Assembly: GCA_001725255.1 (NCBI GenBank)
Contig: MEFV01000005.1
Span: forward strand, 62,001-126,000
Source of the DNA: Comamonas sp. SCN 67-35
Lineage (GTDB): Bacteria > Pseudomonadota > Gammaproteobacteria > Burkholderiales > Burkholderiaceae_C
Reading direction: 5' to 3'
DNA: 64,000 bases
A program made the translations under genes and the position numbers. This document shows, in pieces, positions 1 to 9,600 of the stretch (position 1 is its first letter; the number at the start of each line of letters is the position of its first letter). Below the pieces are notes generated by a model. The model searched no databases and was not told where the DNA came from. It saw only the letters and a list, made by a program, of their open reading frames with translations.

Positions 1-1
1 T

Positions 2-787
2 TTCGCGCTGCGCGCCGATGGCCACTCGCGCATGGTGCTGGTGGCTGGCGGTTTGAGCGCGAGGCGGCTGGGCCGCACGGTGCAGCGCCTGCTGGAGATG
101 GAGACCTACCGCATGACGGCGCTGCTGGCGCTGCCCGTGGCGCGCGATGCGGCCGCGGCGCTGGCGCGCGCCGAACGCGATCTGGCCGATCTGGCCGAGG
201 CCATTCGTGATGCGAATGGGGATGCCGAGCCAGAGCTGCTGGATCGTCTGACGCGTCTGGCGGGGCAGGTGGAGAGCCTCTACGCCGGCACGCACGCGCG
301 GTTTTCCGCCAGCAGCGCCTACTTCGAGCTGGTGAGCCAGCGCATCCGCGAGCTGGGCGAGAGCTCCCTGGCGGGCATGCAGACCCTGGGTGAGTTCATG
401 GAGCGGCGCCTGAGCCCGGCGCGCAGCACCTGCGAGTGGGCGGTGCGCCGTCAGAATGCGCTGTCCGAGCGAGTCTCGCGCACCAGCAGCCTGCTGCGCA
501 CGCGCGTGGAGATCGCGCAGCAGCGCAGCAGCCAGCAGCTGCTCACCACGATGAACCAGCGCCAGGACATGCAGCTGCGACTGCAGGCCACGGTGGAGGG
601 CCTGTCGGTGGCGGCCATCACCTATTACGTCGTCGGGCTGATCAGCCACCTCGCCAAGGGCGCGCAGGCGCTGGGCTGGCCGTGGTCACCGGAGGGAACG
701 GCGGCGTCGGCTATTCCGCTGGTAGCGCTCGGCGTCTGGTGGTCGCTCAGGCGCATGCACCATCGCGTGTTCAAGAGCATGCATTGA
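2..787 (+). CDS. DUF3422 family protein, 3' part
   Basis: The reading frame is open from the left edge to a TGA at 785-787, so only the C-terminal 261 residues or so are present. The visible part is alpha-helical and rich in Ala, Arg and Leu. A likely transmembrane helix (around AITYYVVGLISHLA) is followed by a second hydrophobic stretch and a basic tail ending HHRVFKSMH. This arrangement matches the C-terminal half of DUF3422 proteins, which are predicted membrane-anchored and have no known biochemical role. The EamA gene starts 2 bases after the stop, suggesting joint transcription. The family call rests on recognition of overall pattern, not a search. Confidence 0.7.
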   Translation, partial: FALRADGHSRMVLVAGGLSARRLGRTVQRLLEMETYRMTALLALPVARDAAAALARAERDLADLAEAIRDANGDAEPELLDRLTRLAGQVESLYAGTHARFSASSAYFELVSQRIRELGESSLAGMQTLGEFMERRLSPARSTCEWAVRRQNALSERVSRTSSLLRTRVEIAQQRSSQQLLTTMNQRQDMQLRLQATVEGLSVAAITYYVVGLISHLAKGAQALGWPWSPEGTAASAIPLVALGVWWSLRRMHHRVFKSMH

Positions 788-789
788 AA

Positions 790-1722
790 ATGCCTGAAAC
801 CCGTGCAGAGCAATCGCAAGCAGCTCCTCGAAGCGTAGCCAACGGGCTGATGCTGGCGGGTCTGGGCGCGGTGGCCTTCAGCGGCAAGGCGGTGATCGTC
901 AAGCTCGCGTACCGCTACGGCGTGGATGCGGTGACCTTGCTGATGTACCGCATGTTGTTCGCCTTGCCCATTTTCCTCGTGATGGCCTGGTGGGCCAGCC
1001 GCGGTCAGCCGCGCCTGTCGGCGCGCGACTGGCGCGGCATCGTCGGGCTGGGCGTGTGCGGCTACTACCTCGCCAGCTTCCTGGATTTCGCTGGGCTGGC
1101 TTACATCACGGCGGGTCTGGAGCGCCTGATCCTGTACCTGAACCCCACCCTCGTGATGCTGCTGGGCTGGATGTTCTACGGCGAGCGCATGAATCGGCGC
1201 CATCTCGGAGCCATGTTGCTCAGTTACTGCGGCGTGGTGCTGGTGTTTGGCGTGGAGGCCTTCGGTCATGGCGCACGAAGCGGCCACACGGCCTGGGGCG
1301 TGCTGCTGGTGTTCGGCAGCGCGGCGAGCTATGCGCTGTACCTGGTCTACAGCGGGGCGATGGTGCGCCGCGTCGGGCCGCTGCGCCTGGTGGGCCTGGC
1401 CACGAGCGTGGCCTGCGTCTGCTGCGTGGCGCAGTTCGCCCTGCTCAGGCCGCTGTCGGCCGCCGTGGTGGCGCCCGAGGTGATCTGGCTGTCCATCCTG
1501 AATGCCACGGTCTGCACGGCCGCGCCCGTGCTCATGGTGATGCTGGCGATCGAGCGCATCGGAGCGGCCATGACGGCCCAGACCGGGATGATCGGGCCGC
1601 TGTCCACCATCGTGCTGGCCGCGTGGCTGCTGGGGGAGGCGATCACGGCGTCCATGGCGGCGGGGACGGCGTTGGTGCTGGCGGGCATCTATCTGTTCAC
1701 GCGGGCAGGAAGGCGTGGCTGA
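790..1722 (+). CDS. EamA/DMT-family membrane transporter
   Basis: A 310-residue integral membrane protein with about ten hydrophobic helices in two repeated halves (roughly residues 17-150 and 165-300), the layout of the drug/metabolite transporter EamA family. These proteins usually export amino acids, nucleobases or other small metabolites across the inner membrane; the substrate cannot be read from the sequence. I chose the ATG at 790 because it follows the DUF3422 stop and precedes a short polar N-terminus and the first helix. Longer upstream forms of the frame overlap the DUF3422 gene. Confidence 0.8.
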   Translation: MPETRAEQSQAAPRSVANGLMLAGLGAVAFSGKAVIVKLAYRYGVDAVTLLMYRMLFALPIFLVMAWWASRGQPRLSARDWRGIVGLGVCGYYLASFLDFAGLAYITAGLERLILYLNPTLVMLLGWMFYGERMNRRHLGAMLLSYCGVVLVFGVEAFGHGARSGHTAWGVLLVFGSAASYALYLVYSGAMVRRVGPLRLVGLATSVACVCCVAQFALLRPLSAAVVAPEVIWLSILNATVCTAAPVLMVMLAIERIGAAMTAQTGMIGPLSTIVLAAWLLGEAITASMAAGTALVLAGIYLFTRAGRRG

Positions 1723-2017
1723 CGGCATTTCAACAAGGGAAAACCCGTGCGAAACAGGTGCAGGCAGAGGTTTTTCCCGTGCCACAATCGCGCCCGCTGA
1801 CTTGCCTGGATGCATGCCGGGCGGGTTGTTTGTGAAACGCGTGTACAGGTGTGGCGTTCGCTGTCGCCCATAAGGTGGCAGCTCGGGCGCCGCAGCACGG
1901 TCTGCCAGTGCCCAGTTGCCCTACTCTCGGGCAAGGGGGTGCGCCTCAGGCTGCCGCGCGCAGGCCGCACCCCGCGCGGCCTGTGCGCTGACGCACTACC
2001 AGGGAAGGACTGCTTTT
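1723..2017 (+). promoter_or_regulatory. Intergenic leader of the liv operon with two hairpins
   Basis: These 295 bases before livH hold no convincing gene. Two perfect inverted repeats are visible: TTGCCC/GGGCAA around 1915-1933, and AGGCCGC/GCGGCCT around 1961-1982. Neither is followed by a T-run. A strong AGGGAAGGA ribosome-binding sequence lies at about 2001-2009. The hairpins could be part of a structured 5' leader; I could not assign a known riboswitch or a convincing promoter. Confidence 0.35.
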
Positions 2018-2947
2018 ATGGATATCCTGCTGCAGCAGATCATCAATGGTCTGGTTCTCGGCAGCATGTACGCCCTCATCGCGCTGGGCTACACCATGGT
2101 CTACGGCATCATCCAATTGATCAACTTCGCCCACGGCGAGGTGCTGATGTTCGGTGCGCTCATCAGTTGGTCCTGCGTGGGGTATATGCAAACGAACATG
2201 AGCTACCTCCCGGGATGGGCCATGCTGCTGATTTCGATGGTCATCGCCTGCATTCTCGCGGCGGTCCTGAACTACTGGATAGAGAAGATCGCCTACAAGC
2301 GCCTGCGCAACAGCCCGCGGCTGGCGCCGCTGATCACGGCCATCGGCATGTCGCTGTTCCTGCAGACGGTGGCGATGATGATCTGGAAGCCCACCTACAA
2401 GCCCTATCCCGTGCTGCTGCCGGTGGAGCCGCACCTGATCGGCGGCGCCGTCATCACGACCATGCAGATTCTGATTCTGGGAATCACGGTCGTGTCGCTG
2501 GCGGCGATGGTGTACCTCGTGAGCTACACGCGCCTGGGGCGCGCGATGCGCGCGACGGCCGAGAGCCCCAACGTGGCGGCCCTCATGGGTGTCAAGCCCG
2601 ACTTCGTGATCTCGGCCACCTTCGTGATCGGCGCCGTGCTGGCGGCGATCGCCGGGGTGATGTGGGCGGCCAACTACGGCACGGTGTTTCACACCATGGG
2701 CTTTCTGCCGGGCCTGAAGGCCTTCACGGCGGCGGTGTTCGGCGGCATCGGCAACCTGCCCGGCGCCGTGGTCGGCGGCTTGTTGCTGGGCCTGATCGAG
2801 GCGATCGGCTCGGGTTACATCGGTGACCTGACGGGCGGCGTGCTGGGCAGCCAGTACACCGACATTTTTGCCTTCATCGTGCTCATCATCATCCTGACGC
2901 TGCGCCCCTCGGGCCTGCTCGGTGAGCGTGTGGCCGATCGCGCCTGA
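2018..2947 (+). CDS. livH: Branched-chain amino acid ABC transporter permease LivH
   Basis: A 309-residue inner-membrane permease of the LivH family. It opens with the characteristic N-terminus MDILLQQIINGLVLGS and contains the family segment LINFAHGEVLMFGA. About eight to nine hydrophobic helices follow, with a Gly/Ala-rich loop (GGIGNLPGAVVGG) that contacts the ATPases. With LivM it forms the transmembrane channel of a high-affinity importer for branched-chain amino acids or related substrates. The ATG at 2018 has AGGGAAGGA upstream; longer forms of the frame lack such a site. It is first in livHMGF. Confidence 0.9.
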   Translation: MDILLQQIINGLVLGSMYALIALGYTMVYGIIQLINFAHGEVLMFGALISWSCVGYMQTNMSYLPGWAMLLISMVIACILAAVLNYWIEKIAYKRLRNSPRLAPLITAIGMSLFLQTVAMMIWKPTYKPYPVLLPVEPHLIGGAVITTMQILILGITVVSLAAMVYLVSYTRLGRAMRATAESPNVAALMGVKPDFVISATFVIGAVLAAIAGVMWAANYGTVFHTMGFLPGLKAFTAAVFGGIGNLPGAVVGGLLLGLIEAIGSGYIGDLTGGVLGSQYTDIFAFIVLIIILTLRPSGLLGERVADRA

Positions 2948-2957
2948 GGAGGGGGAC

Positions 2958-4034
2958 ATGAACAAGAACATGACCAAGAAGCTGGCGTGGGCTGTCGGGC
3001 TCATCGTGCTGCCGCTCATCCTGCAGCAGTTCGGCAACGCCTGGGTGCGTATTGCCGACCTGACGCTGCTCTACATCATGCTGGCACTGGGCCTGAACAT
3101 CGTGGTGGGCTACGCCGGCCTGCTCGACCTGGGTTACGTCGCGTTCTATGCGGTGGGGGCGTTCGGCTATGCGCTGCTCGCATCGCCGCACCTGACGGAG
3201 AATTTCCCGGCGATCGCCGCCATGTTCCCGCAGGGCCTGCACATTTCGGTGTGGTGGGCCATACCGCTCTCGCTGCTGCTCGCGGCCTGCACGGGCGTGC
3301 TGCTGGGCATTCCGGTGCTCAAGCTGCGGGGCGACTACCTGGCCATCGTCACGCTGGGCTTCGGCGAGATCATCCGCATCTTCATGAACAACCTGGACCA
3401 GCCGGTCAACATCACGAATGGCCCCAAGGGGATCGCAAACGTCGATCCGGTGCACATGTTCGGCGTGAATTTCGCCAAGCCCCCGACCCTCTTCGGCTTC
3501 GAAATCCCTTCAGTCACGCTGTATTTCTACCTGTTCATCGTGCTGCTGCTGGTGACGGTGCTCATTTGCTACCGCCTGCAGGATTCGCGCATCGGCCGGG
3601 CCTGGATGGCGATCCGTGAAGATGAAATCGCGGCCAAGGCCATGGGCATCAACACGCGCAACATGAAGCTGCTGGCCTTCGGCATGGGCGCCTCGTTCGG
3701 TGGCGTGTGCGGCGTGATGTTCGGTGCCTTCCAGAGTTTTGTCTCGCCCGAGTCGTTCAGCCTGATGGAGTCCATCATGATCGTCTCCATGGTGGTGCTG
3801 GGCGGCCTGGGCCACATCCCGGGCGTGATTGTCGGCGCCATCCTGCTGGCGGCGCTGCCCGAGGTGCTGCGCTACGTGGCCGGCCCGCTGCAGGAGATGA
3901 CGGGCGGGCGGCTGGATGCGGCCATTTTGCGTCAGCTCCTGATTGCCTCGGCCATGATCATCGTGATGCTGCTGCGCCCGCGCGGCCTCTGGCCCGCGCC
4001 GGAACACGGCAAATCGGTCATACGCAAATCGTGA
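2958..4034 (+). CDS. livM: Branched-chain amino acid ABC transporter permease LivM
   Basis: A 358-residue LivM-type permease with multiple hydrophobic helices. It includes the family segments YIMLALGLNIVVGYAGLLDLGY and GDYLAIVTLGFGEIIRI, and a C-terminal GGLGHIPGVIVGA loop. It pairs with LivH in the membrane. The ATG at 2958 sits behind GAGGAGGGGG; the TTG- or GTG-initiated extension beginning near 2922 would overlap livH and is less likely. Ten bases separate it from the livH stop, so the two are almost certainly co-transcribed. Confidence 0.9.
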   Translation: MNKNMTKKLAWAVGLIVLPLILQQFGNAWVRIADLTLLYIMLALGLNIVVGYAGLLDLGYVAFYAVGAFGYALLASPHLTENFPAIAAMFPQGLHISVWWAIPLSLLLAACTGVLLGIPVLKLRGDYLAIVTLGFGEIIRIFMNNLDQPVNITNGPKGIANVDPVHMFGVNFAKPPTLFGFEIPSVTLYFYLFIVLLLVTVLICYRLQDSRIGRAWMAIREDEIAAKAMGINTRNMKLLAFGMGASFGGVCGVMFGAFQSFVSPESFSLMESIMIVSMVVLGGLGHIPGVIVGAILLAALPEVLRYVAGPLQEMTGGRLDAAILRQLLIASAMIIVMLLRPRGLWPAPEHGKSVIRKS

Positions 4035-4056
4035 AATCGGCAGATTGGGCAAGGAC

Positions 4057-4839
4057 ATGACAGAAGCATCCAACGAGATCGTGCTCAAGGTCGCCGGTAT
4101 CTCCAAGCGCTTTGGCGGTCTGCAGGCACTGTCGGACGTGGGCATCACGATCCGCAAGGGCCAGGTCTACGGGCTGATCGGGCCCAACGGCGCGGGCAAG
4201 ACCACGTTCTTCAACGTGATCACCGGGCTGTACACGCCCGACAGCGGCAGTTTCCAGCTCGGGGACAAGCCCTATGCGCCGCATGCGGTGCACCTGGTGG
4301 CGAAGGCGGGCATTGCGCGCACCTTCCAGAACATCCGGCTGTTCGCCGAGATGACGGCGCTGGAGAACGTGATGGTCGGGCGCCACGTGCGCACGCATTC
4401 GGGGCTCTTCGGCGCCGTGTTTCGCAGCAGCGGCTTCCGGCGCGAGGAAAAGGCCATTGCGCACCGCTCGCGTGAGCTGCTGGACTACGTGGGCCTGTCG
4501 GAGTACGCGGACTTCAAGGCGCGCACGCTCTCCTATGGCGACCAGCGGCGCCTGGAGATCGCGCGGGCGCTGGCCACCGATCCGCTGCTGGTGGCGCTCG
4601 ATGAACCGGCGGCCGGCATGAATGCCACCGAGAAGGTGGCCTTGCGCGAGCTCATCGACCGCATACGCAACGATGGCCGCACCATCCTCCTGATCGAGCA
4701 CGACGTGAAGCTCGTCATGGGCCTGTGCAACCGTGTCACGGTGCTGGACTACGGCAAGCAGATTGCCGAAGGCACGCCCGCCGAGGTGCAGAAGGACCCG
4801 AAGGTGATCGAGGCATATCTGGGTACGGGAGGCCACTGA
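4057..4839 (+). CDS. livG: Branched-chain amino acid ABC transporter ATP-binding protein LivG
   Basis: A 260-residue ABC ATPase. Walker A GPNGAGKT is at residues 42-49, the signature region reads LSYGDQRRLEIARAL, Walker B is LLVALDEP and the switch region is LLIEHDVKLVM. The signature is the LSYGxQ form typical of LivG. It hydrolyses ATP on the cytoplasmic side of LivHM together with LivF. The ATG at 4057 follows GGGCAAGGAC; a TTG at 4045 is an alternative adding four residues. Confidence 0.9.
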   Translation: MTEASNEIVLKVAGISKRFGGLQALSDVGITIRKGQVYGLIGPNGAGKTTFFNVITGLYTPDSGSFQLGDKPYAPHAVHLVAKAGIARTFQNIRLFAEMTALENVMVGRHVRTHSGLFGAVFRSSGFRREEKAIAHRSRELLDYVGLSEYADFKARTLSYGDQRRLEIARALATDPLLVALDEPAAGMNATEKVALRELIDRIRNDGRTILLIEHDVKLVMGLCNRVTVLDYGKQIAEGTPAEVQKDPKVIEAYLGTGGH

Positions 4840-4840
4840 A

Positions 4841-5578
4841 ATGGCAGAAAACGACAAGCCGGTGCTGCTGCGCGTCAAGGGCCTGAAGGTGGCCTACGGC
4901 GGCATCCAGGCCGTCAAGGGCATCGACATGCAGGTGCACGAGGGCGAGCTGGTCTCGCTCATCGGCTCCAACGGCGCGGGCAAGACGACGACGATGAAGG
5001 CCATCACCGGCATGCTGGGGGCCAATGATGGCGACATCGAATACCTGGGGCGCAGCATCAAGGGGCGCGGCCCCTGGGACATGGTCAAGGAAGGCCTGGT
5101 GATGGTGCCCGAGGGGCGCGGCGTGTTCGCGCGCATGAGCATCACCGAGAACCTGCTCATGGGTGCCTACACCCGCAAGGACCCGGCGGGCATCGCCGAG
5201 GACGTGGAGAAGGTCTTCGGCATCTTCCCGCGCCTGAAGGAGCGCAAGAGCCAACTGGCAGGCACCATGTCCGGCGGCGAGCAGCAGATGCTGGCCATGG
5301 GCCGCGCGCTGATGGCCCGCCCCAAGGTGCTGCTGCTCGACGAGCCCTCCATGGGCCTGTCGCCCATCCTGGTGGACACCATCTTCCAGGTGGTGCGCGA
5401 CGTCTATGCGCTGGGCGTGACCATCGTGCTGGTCGAACAGAACGCCAGCCGCGCGCTGGCGATCGCCGACCGCGGCTACGTGATGGAGTCGGGCCTGCTG
5501 ACCATGGAAGGCTCGGGGCAGGACCTGCTGGCCGATCCGCGCGTGCGCGCCGCTTACCTGGGCGAAGAAGCGGCCTGA
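4841..5578 (+). CDS. livF: Branched-chain amino acid ABC transporter ATP-binding protein LivF
   Basis: A 245-residue ABC ATPase with Walker A GSNGAGKT at residues 42-49, signature MSGGEQQMLAMGRAL, Walker B VLLLDEPSMGLSP and the conserved EQN after it. It is the second ATPase of the Liv importer and lies 1 base after livG. No livK/livJ periplasmic binding protein follows; the next gene is on the other strand, so substrate recognition must be encoded elsewhere. Confidence 0.9.
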   Translation: MAENDKPVLLRVKGLKVAYGGIQAVKGIDMQVHEGELVSLIGSNGAGKTTTMKAITGMLGANDGDIEYLGRSIKGRGPWDMVKEGLVMVPEGRGVFARMSITENLLMGAYTRKDPAGIAEDVEKVFGIFPRLKERKSQLAGTMSGGEQQMLAMGRALMARPKVLLLDEPSMGLSPILVDTIFQVVRDVYALGVTIVLVEQNASRALAIADRGYVMESGLLTMEGSGQDLLADPRVRAAYLGEEAA

Positions 5579-5600
5579 CGGCGCGGCTTCCCGCGCCCGT

Positions 5601-6020
5601 TCATTCGATGAGCTGGCGCAGGCGTTCGGGCAGCGGCATGGATTTCTGCGCCCGGAAATCCACCCAGACGGCCGTGGCGCCCCCCGCGGCGCAGATCACG
5701 TCCGGTTCGCTCGTGCGCTCCATCGTCACCCAGGTATCGAAGGAAGAGCGCCCGGGCGTGCTCACGTAAGAGCGCAGCAGCACCTGCGTCGGATATTCGA
5801 GCTGGTGGATGAAATTGCAGAACGCGTTCGCGATCACGAGGCCTTCGCCCCTGGGATCGGGCGGACAGCCGATGGCCATCAGCCACTCCAGCCGCGCGAT
5901 CTCCATGTAGCGGAAGTACACGGTGTTGTTCATGTGGCCCATCGCGTCCATGTCGCCCCAGCGCATGGGGATGGTCATTTCGTGAACGAGCTTTTTCTGT
6001 TCGGGGATGTCGATTCTCAT
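5601..6020 (-). CDS. Acyl-CoA thioesterase, YbgC/4HBT hotdog-fold family
   Basis: A 139-residue single hotdog-fold protein. The family active-site region MRWGDMDAMGHMNNTVYFRY is near residues 19-38; the Asp before the HMNN turn is the expected catalytic residue. Such enzymes hydrolyse acyl-CoA thioesters in the cytoplasm; chain preference cannot be inferred. The start ATG (complement of 6018-6020) gives the normal length. It is monocistronic between the convergent liv operon and a divergent DUF486 gene. Confidence 0.8.
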   Translation of the reverse strand: MRIDIPEQKKLVHEMTIPMRWGDMDAMGHMNNTVYFRYMEIARLEWLMAIGCPPDPRGEGLVIANAFCNFIHQLEYPTQVLLRSYVSTPGRSSFDTWVTMERTSEPDVICAAGGATAVWVDFRAQKSMPLPERLRQLIE

Positions 6021-6074
6021 GCCCGCATTCTGGCGTGTAATGCACCGTCTTGCCGCTGTGCCCACCGTGTAACC

Positions 6075-6437
6075 ATGAACTGGCTGACTTCCCTGTCCAT
6101 CCCGCTGCAGACCGTGCTGCTGCTCATTGCCAGCAACGTCTTCATGACGTTCGCCTGGTACGCGCACCTGAAGAACCTCAGCGCCTCGCCCTGGTGGGTG
6201 GCGGCGCTGGTGAGCTGGGGCATCGCGCTCTTCGAATATCTGCTGCAGGTGCCGGCCAACCGCATCGGTCATGCGCAGTTCAGCGTGGCCCAGCTCAAGA
6301 TCATGCAGGAGGTGATCACGCTTTCGGTCTTCATGCCGTTTGCCGTGTTCTACATGGATGAATCCCTCAAATGGGATTACCTCTGGGCCGGGCTGTGCAT
6401 GCTGGGCGCGGTGTACTTCATGTTCCGCGGCGCATGA
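6075..6437 (+). CDS. DUF486 family small membrane protein
   Basis: A 120-residue protein with four hydrophobic helices and the conserved stretch FMTFAWYAHLKN after helix 1, then PANRIGH and QLKIMQEVITL, characteristic of DUF486. The function is unknown; the four-helix layout resembles small multidrug-resistance-like proteins. The ATG at 6075 begins MNWL, the usual start. The gene ends 15 bases before the 3' end of the opposing tRNA-Arg. Confidence 0.8.
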   Translation: MNWLTSLSIPLQTVLLLIASNVFMTFAWYAHLKNLSASPWWVAALVSWGIALFEYLLQVPANRIGHAQFSVAQLKIMQEVITLSVFMPFAVFYMDESLKWDYLWAGLCMLGAVYFMFRGA

Positions 6438-6452
6438 AGTCGGTGATGGGTG

Positions 6453-6527
6453 TGGTGCCTCCGGCAGGAATCGAACCTGCATCTGGCGCTTAGGAGGCGC
6501 CCGTTCTGTCCATTGAACTACGGCGGC
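6453..6527 (-). tRNA. tRNA-Arg (anticodon CCU)
   Basis: The complement folds as a tRNA. The anticodon stem GGCGC/GCGCC closes loop CTCCTAA, giving anticodon CCU. The T arm is GCAGG-TTCGATT-CCTGC, the D arm contains GTTC/GAAC, and CCA is encoded at 6453-6455. The acceptor stem 5' strand GCCGCCG faces CGGAGGC, leaving a G4-A69 mismatch while the other six pairs are Watson-Crick. It would read the rare AGG codon. Confidence 0.9.
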
Positions 6528-6587
6528 ATGTCGGTGGCGGCGATTGTATCGGGCGCGGTGGTGGGCAAACGCCTCCATCTCTCTTCA

Positions 6588-6643
6588 ATTGATAGCTGCT
6601 CGCGCCTGTCGACAAAGACCTGGGGCCATTTTTGGCTTGAAAC
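6588..6643 (+). repeat. Dispersed intergenic palindromic repeat, copy 1
   Basis: This stretch contains GATAGCTGCTCGCGCCTGT and then GGGGCCATTTTTGGCTTGAAAC. It matches the repeat family defined across this window (core TAGCTGCTAGCGCTTGT, right part AAGCGCTAGAGGC, then a T-rich tail and TGAAA). It is intergenic, just past the 3' end of tamB and 60 bases upstream of tRNA-Arg. Confidence 0.65.
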
Positions 6644-6654
6644 TGCCAGCCGCA

Positions 6655-9600
6655 TCAATCGAAGGACAGGCGATAGATCAGGTCCACGCCTGCGTTCTCT
6701 CCCGCCTGTCCGCGCAGGCTCCACCGGCGCGAGAGCTCGTAGAAGATGAGCAGGGTGCTGCCCGTGCCCGCCAGGCTGTGCTCGTAGGCGGCGTACAGGC
6801 GCTCGGAGAGGCGTTTGCCCAGTGTGATGCTGGTGCTGGCCGCGGCGCTGCTGTCGCCGCGCGCCACGCTCAGTTCGTCCAGTCCGAAGCGCGAGGCGAG
6901 GCTGCGGCCCTCTCTTCCGCCCAGCAGGGCGATCGCCGCCGATTGCAGCATGGCCGATTCGGCGCCGTCCGTGGGCGCGGCATGGCCCAGCAGCAGCCAG
7001 GCGAGTGTCTGGCTGTCGGGCAGGGCGGGGTCGGAGTACAGGCTGATGCGGGGCAGCAGCGCGCTGCCGCTGACCTGTACGCCCACCTTCTGGTCGCTGG
7101 CGAAGTTGGGGCGCAGCGCGATGATGTCCAGCGCCGGGTTGTCGACCTCGCCGGTGAAGCGGATGTGCCCGCGCGTGATGTCCAGGTCCTGCCCATAGGC
7201 GCGAAAGCGCCCGCGGCGCGTCTGCATCAGGCCCGTGAGCCGCGGTGCCTGCGTGAGCGGCCCGCTGGCGCTCAGGCGCAGCTGGCCGGTGAGCAGCGTG
7301 TCCGCGCCCATGCCGCTCACGCGGAAATCGTCGCCCAGATCGATGCCCACATCCACCTGGGCGGTCGGCGCGCGGGCGGCTGTCGCCTGTGCCTGGCCTG
7401 CATCGCCGGCTGGCGCCTCACTGCCTTGCACGATGACGTCGCTGCCCAGCGTCGGGCGGCTTTCGTCGGGTAGTTCGATCCGTGCATGATCGATGTGCAG
7501 CTGGCCGTTGGCGCTCAGGGCCTGGTCCTGCAGCGCGGCCTGCAGCTGGCCCGAGACGGCGATGTCCCGGTCGCTGCGCAGGCTGGCGCGCAGGCCGTTG
7601 AGTGTCGCGGCCAGATGCGCGCGCAGCCGCCCGTCGATCCAGCCCGCTTCGCCGCTGGCCTGGAGCGCTCCGCCATCCTTGCCCGTGCCGCGCAGGGACA
7701 GCTCCTCGACCACGAGGCGGGTGTCGGCAAAGCGCGCGCGCAAACGCCCCTGGGTCAGCTCGATGCCGTCGATGATGGAGCGCAGCGCAAGGTCGTCGGC
7801 CGCTGCGGTGCCCGCCAGTTGTGGCGACGCGCGCGTGCCCGAGACGGCCACGTCCACGGCCAGCGAGCCGCTGAGCCGCCAGCCCAGCGGCGCGAGCGCC
7901 GACCAGGCCGCGATTTCGGGCAGGCTCGCCCGCAGGTGCCCGCTGAGCGGCGCGCCGTCCGGCCAGGACCAGTGCCGTTGCCCCTGGGCGTCGCTCGTCA
8001 CCGTCAGCGGCGAGTGCAGTTCCCCGCTGATGCGGCCGGCATGGGCGCTGTCCCAGAGCAGTTGCAGGTCGATATGGCGGCCGTCGCTCGTGAGCGTGGC
8101 GCGGGCTTGCTTCAGCCCGGCGGCGATGCGGGCCTGGGGCGTGCCATCGCCCGCGCTGGCGCGCAGCGTCAGATCGCCGCTGGTGCGCTCGAGCTCTGCC
8201 TTGAGCTGCAGGGTGTTGGAAAGCGCGAAATTCCACGAACCGCCCAGCAGCACGTCGCCGGTCAGGCCCTTTGCCTGAGTCGTCGCCCCCAAGGCGTGCA
8301 TGGCCCATTGCATGGGCAGGCCCGTGAGCTCGCCGCTGCTGCTCCAATGCCCCTGCGTGTGCGTGACGGCGCCCCAGCGGAGCGTGGCCTGGGCCTCGGG
8401 CGCCGTAGAGGTGATGGACAGTGCCCCCGCACCCACGGTCCCATCGGTTCCCGCGGGGCTGGTCCAGGTCAGGAGCACGGGCTCGGTGAGCGCGAACTGC
8501 CACGGATCGGGGCCGAGCAGCGGCTCGGTCAGCTGCAGCCTGAGGGTGGTGAGCCGCGCCTGACCGTGCGGCTTGCCCGCTGCGCCGTATCCGCCCTGGG
8601 CCGACAGCTCCAGATCGGCCTTGCGCCCGCCTTGTTGCGCCTGGGCCTGCAAGTTAAGCCGCGCCTGCGCCAGCGTGCCCTCGACCTGCACGCGTGCCTG
8701 GCGAATCCGGACTTCCTGCAGCCGCTGCGTGCCCAGGCTCAGTCCCGTGCTGGTGAGCTCGGCCTGCAGCCCGGGCTGGCGCCAGCCACCGCTCCAGTGG
8801 GCCGAGAGCTGTGCCTGCCCGCGTGCATGGGTGCCTGCGGGCAGCACAGCGGCCACGCCGGGGAGTCGGCTGAGCCACGCCAGCGCCGACGCCGCGTCCG
8901 TCACCTGCCATTGCACCAGGCCTGAGCCGCTGCGCTCTTGCACGCCGCCGCGCAGCGTCGCGGTCATGCCCGGGGCGCGGGCCGTCATGTCGGCTTCGCC
9001 GCCAATGATCGCGCCTTCGTGCCAGCGCAGTTGCAGGCGGCCGCTGGCCTGCGCGTCGTCGCTCGTGAGTTTCACTTGCTCCAGGGTCAGCCAGCCCGGA
9101 TAGAATCGCCCGTGTGCGTCCAGTTGTCGGAGGCTGAGCTTGGGTGCCGCGCCCGATGAGCGGGGATGGGCCGCGGCGCCGTGGCGCGCCTGGAGAGCGG
9201 CTTCAAACGCGATGGCTTGCCCCGCACCGCTGGCGCTGACACGGCCGTCCAGAGGCAGCGCGGTGAAGCGCGTGTGCAGCGCGGCCGGGTCCACGCCGTC
9301 CAGCCGGGCCTGCAGGTGCCAGCCTGCGGCGTCGACCGCGTCGGTGCAGGCGCACCAGTCGCCCTCGGCGTGCAGACGCCCGCCTGCGATGCGCGCCTGC
9401 AGCGTGCGCACCGTGGCGCTGCCCGGTTGCCAGAGCACGTCGGCCTGCAGGGCCTGCACGGGCAGTTGCTGGCGATCCCAGGGGCCGGGCTCGGCATTCG
9501 TCAGATCGGCGTGGAGTCTAAAGCCCTTGGTGGATGCGGGTTGCGGGCTGAGCTTGAAATCACCGCTGAGGCGGGTGTGCGGGGCTGCGGTCCACAGGCG

